A DNA stretch of 64,000 nucleotides. Origin: an uncultured Pirellula sp. Its GTDB lineage: Bacteria; Planctomycetota; Planctomycetia; Pirellulales; Pirellulaceae. Below are positions 62,893-64,000 of the stretch, piece after piece. The DNA lies in NCBI GenBank assembly GCA_903892355.1, contig CAITIE010000010.1, positions 22,773 through 86,772 on the forward strand, read 5' to 3'. The notes under the pieces were generated by a model. The model made no database searches, was not told the origin of the DNA, and saw only the letters and a list, made by a program, of their open reading frames with translations. Both the position numbers and the translations under genes were made by a program. How positions within the stretch are numbered: position 1 is the stretch's first letter; each line of letters opens with the position of its first letter.

Positions 62893-63338
62893 GGATGCAA
62901 TGACTCCAAAGTTGAGGGTGTTAGAAGGTGAGTGTGTTGGAAGTTATTCGAAGCGGGGTGGTGCGTGGTAGATCAAATCGCAGCCCATCAAATCCGTTGG
63001 TAGAACCGATTCAAGGTGCAACTCCAAACCGAAAAGTCTCCAGGATCCAGAGAAAAACAAGTGCTTCACGTCGGTCCGGCTTGACGGGGTTGCCAAGCCA
63101 ATGGAGAAGAAAAGTCAGGCTCGAATCAGACCAACGTGAAACACCGGCGGGCTCAAGGATGAAAAAGAGACTGGAAAACCAAACTCCCAAAAGCCATCCC
63201 TAAGGGGTCGCATCTTCACGACCTGATACGACTATACCAACAGCCGTGGGGATATCAATGGAGCATCCGCAGAGTGTGCATATTTCCGCCATAAAAGATG
63301 CTTATGGTGGCCCATCGAGGTCTTAGCGGCAGGTGACC
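62893..63338. other. intergenic stretch, 446 bases
   Basis: Between the Gfo/Idh gene start and the acyl carrier protein stop. A loose 16-base repeat (GGTGTTAGAAG and GTGTTGGAAG) lies at about 62916-62943. The short plus-strand open frame at 62928-63203 is Arg/Ser/Pro-rich and not protein-like. Nothing else recognised. Confidence 0.5.
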
Positions 63339-63566
63339 TCAGCGGCGGTCTTGGACGTAGCGAGCCAACTCTTCGACCGTCTCGACGTCGAGAACGCCAT
63401 CGTCGATCTGAATACCGAAGCGTTTCTCAAACTCGAACGTCAATTCCGCCATGGCCACCGAATCGATTCCAATCACCGCCAGAGAATCGGTTAGCTTGGG
63501 AGTAGAACCACACACCTTCGACAGGTAGTCCACGATCTGCGCTTGTGTTTCCTCGTAGGTTGCCAT
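63339..63566 (-). CDS. acyl carrier protein
   Basis: A 75-residue ACP. The phosphopantetheine-bearing serine is Ser36 in G-I-D-S-V-A-M-A-E-L, and the four-helix pattern is typical. It differs from the usual AcpP signature (D-S-L-D), so it may be a specialised carrier rather than the main fatty-acid ACP. No synthase or ligase gene is next to it within the window. Confidence 0.9.
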   Translation of the reverse strand: MATYEETQAQIVDYLSKVCGSTPKLTDSLAVIGIDSVAMAELTFEFEKRFGIQIDDGVLDVETVEELARYVQDRR

Positions 63567-63586
63567 GCGTTCTTCTACTTTTGAGT

Positions 63587-63736
63587 CCTGATCCGTCTAA
63601 AAGCCTGATCCGTAAAAGATCGAGATCGAGATTGAGATCGCTATCGTATTCAAAAAAGGGTCGCTGCCGTCCACTCGGGAATCGAGTGGCATGGCAAGCT
63701 GTTCAGGGTGAGTTACCAGATATTCAGGGTGAGCTA
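63587..63736. repeat. short direct repeats between the DsbD-like and ACP genes
   Basis: CCTGATCCGT recurs at 63587 and 63604 (17-base period). (GAGATC)-like hexamers follow at about 63618-63640. TTCAGGGTGAGYTA recurs at 63702-63715 and 63723-63736 (21-base period), about 20 bases past the DsbD-like stop. Confidence 0.65.
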
Positions 63737-63756
63737 ATCATGGGTTCGCAGGGAAC

Positions 63757-64000
63757 TTATCGGATCTCTTCTTTCTGCGTTTCCCCCATGGAAGTCGGGA
63801 GTGATTTATTTTCTGGTGAATGACTTGGCCCAGCCCGCTCGAGAGCCCTCACCACATCGGACTCCACCAAGAGGTCCTCCAGTACGATTGGACTGTCTGG
63901 TTCGCCCGCGGGGTATATCGCCACAATAGGGATGGAAATATATCCTAACTGCTTGAGTTTCGCCATCAATTCAGGTGGATAGCGGGTCAAGTCGGCGACC
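63757..64000 (-). CDS. DsbD/thioredoxin-like protein, C-terminal part (partial)
   Basis: The gene runs off the right edge; its last 80 residues or so are visible. The reading V-A-D-L-T-R-Y-P-P-E-L-M-A-K-L-K-Q-L-G-Y, then S-I-P-I-V-A-I-Y-P-A-G-E-P and L-E-D-L-L-V matches the end of the thioredoxin-like domain of DsbD-type thiol:disulfide interchange proteins (A-D-x-T-x-x-x-P-E ... G-x-x-x-I-P-x-x-x-x-Y). The tail after that is polar and variable. The catalytic CxxC would lie outside the window. Confidence 0.72.
   Translation of the reverse strand, partial: VADLTRYPPELMAKLKQLGYISIPIVAIYPAGEPDSPIVLEDLLVESDVVRALERAGPSHSPENKSLPTSMGETQKEEIR

Noticed and set aside
61804..62931. Plus-strand open frame of 375 codons
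   Set aside because: It is fully antisense to the clear Gfo/Idh gene.
62928..63203. Plus-strand open frame of 91 codons
   Set aside because: It is rich in Arg, Ser and Pro, starts with GTG without a clear ribosome binding site, and resembles nothing.

Overview
The window reads as chromosomal DNA of a planctomycete, most likely a Pirellulaceae-type member of Planctomycetota. The main signs are two pairs of planctomycete cytochrome/DUF1549-DUF1553 and DUF1501 proteins, a DUF1559 prepilin-like protein, Tat-targeted Gfo/Idh/MocA oxidoreductases, a DUF1080/sugar-dehydrogenase fusion, FGE-sulfatase-domain proteins, and flagellar genes (fliM, fliS) scattered singly. The assignment comes from family content alone; no database search was made.

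Layout. 0-3.3 kb: the end of an upstream gene, a degenerate receiver protein and a Fur-family regulator (+), then fliM and proA (-). 3.3-11.5 kb: a DUF1549/1553 + DUF1501 pair (-) flanked on both sides by gene-poor DNA. These flanks hold transposase remnants, a perfect 111-bp direct repeat full of hairpins, a tRNA-Lys 3' fragment, and a relic of an FGE-domain gene. 11.6-17 kb: a universal stress protein (+), then a minus-strand run mlaE-mlaF-mlaD-like, an MBL hydrolase and a conserved hypothetical. 17-24 kb: DUF1559 protein, a lipoprotein TolC homologue, a ModF-like ATPase (-), and a Ser/Thr kinase fused to a degenerate Hsp70 ATPase domain. 24-30.3 kb: LarA-type racemase, APC permease, and a FAD/Fe-S D-2-hydroxyacid dehydrogenase, readable as a lactate-use module. 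30.4-34.9 kb (-): DoxX-like, Gfo/Idh, small membrane protein, holB. 35.1-40.6 kb (-): glmS, XPB-like helicase, Bax1-like (DUF790) nuclease; separately fliS. 40.8-45.5 kb: SnoaL/CaMKII-AD-like protein, glutamine-dependent NAD synthetase, FGE-domain protein, PPOX-fold protein, TrkA-C membrane protein. 45.6-50 kb (+): second DUF1549/1553 + DUF1501 pair. 50.6-56.2 kb: B12-dependent ribonucleotide reductase with a strong terminator, a DHQ-synthase-like cyclase, a Cys-rich PSP1-like protein, and a CinA-domain protein (-). 56.3-64 kb: NagB-like/PIG-L fusion (+), DUF1080-sugar dehydrogenase, TPR protein, Gfo/Idh, acyl carrier protein, and the end of a DsbD-like gene (all -).

Most genes are housekeeping or typical planctomycete accessory genes. 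The points that stand out are: an XPB helicase overlapping a Bax1 nuclease gene; the kinase-Hsp70 fusion; short tandem duplications that repeatedly include a gene's stop codon (at least six loci); and the first DUF1501 cassette sitting between matching insertion-sequence relics. No CRISPR array, complete insertion sequence, rRNA or intact tRNA gene was seen.
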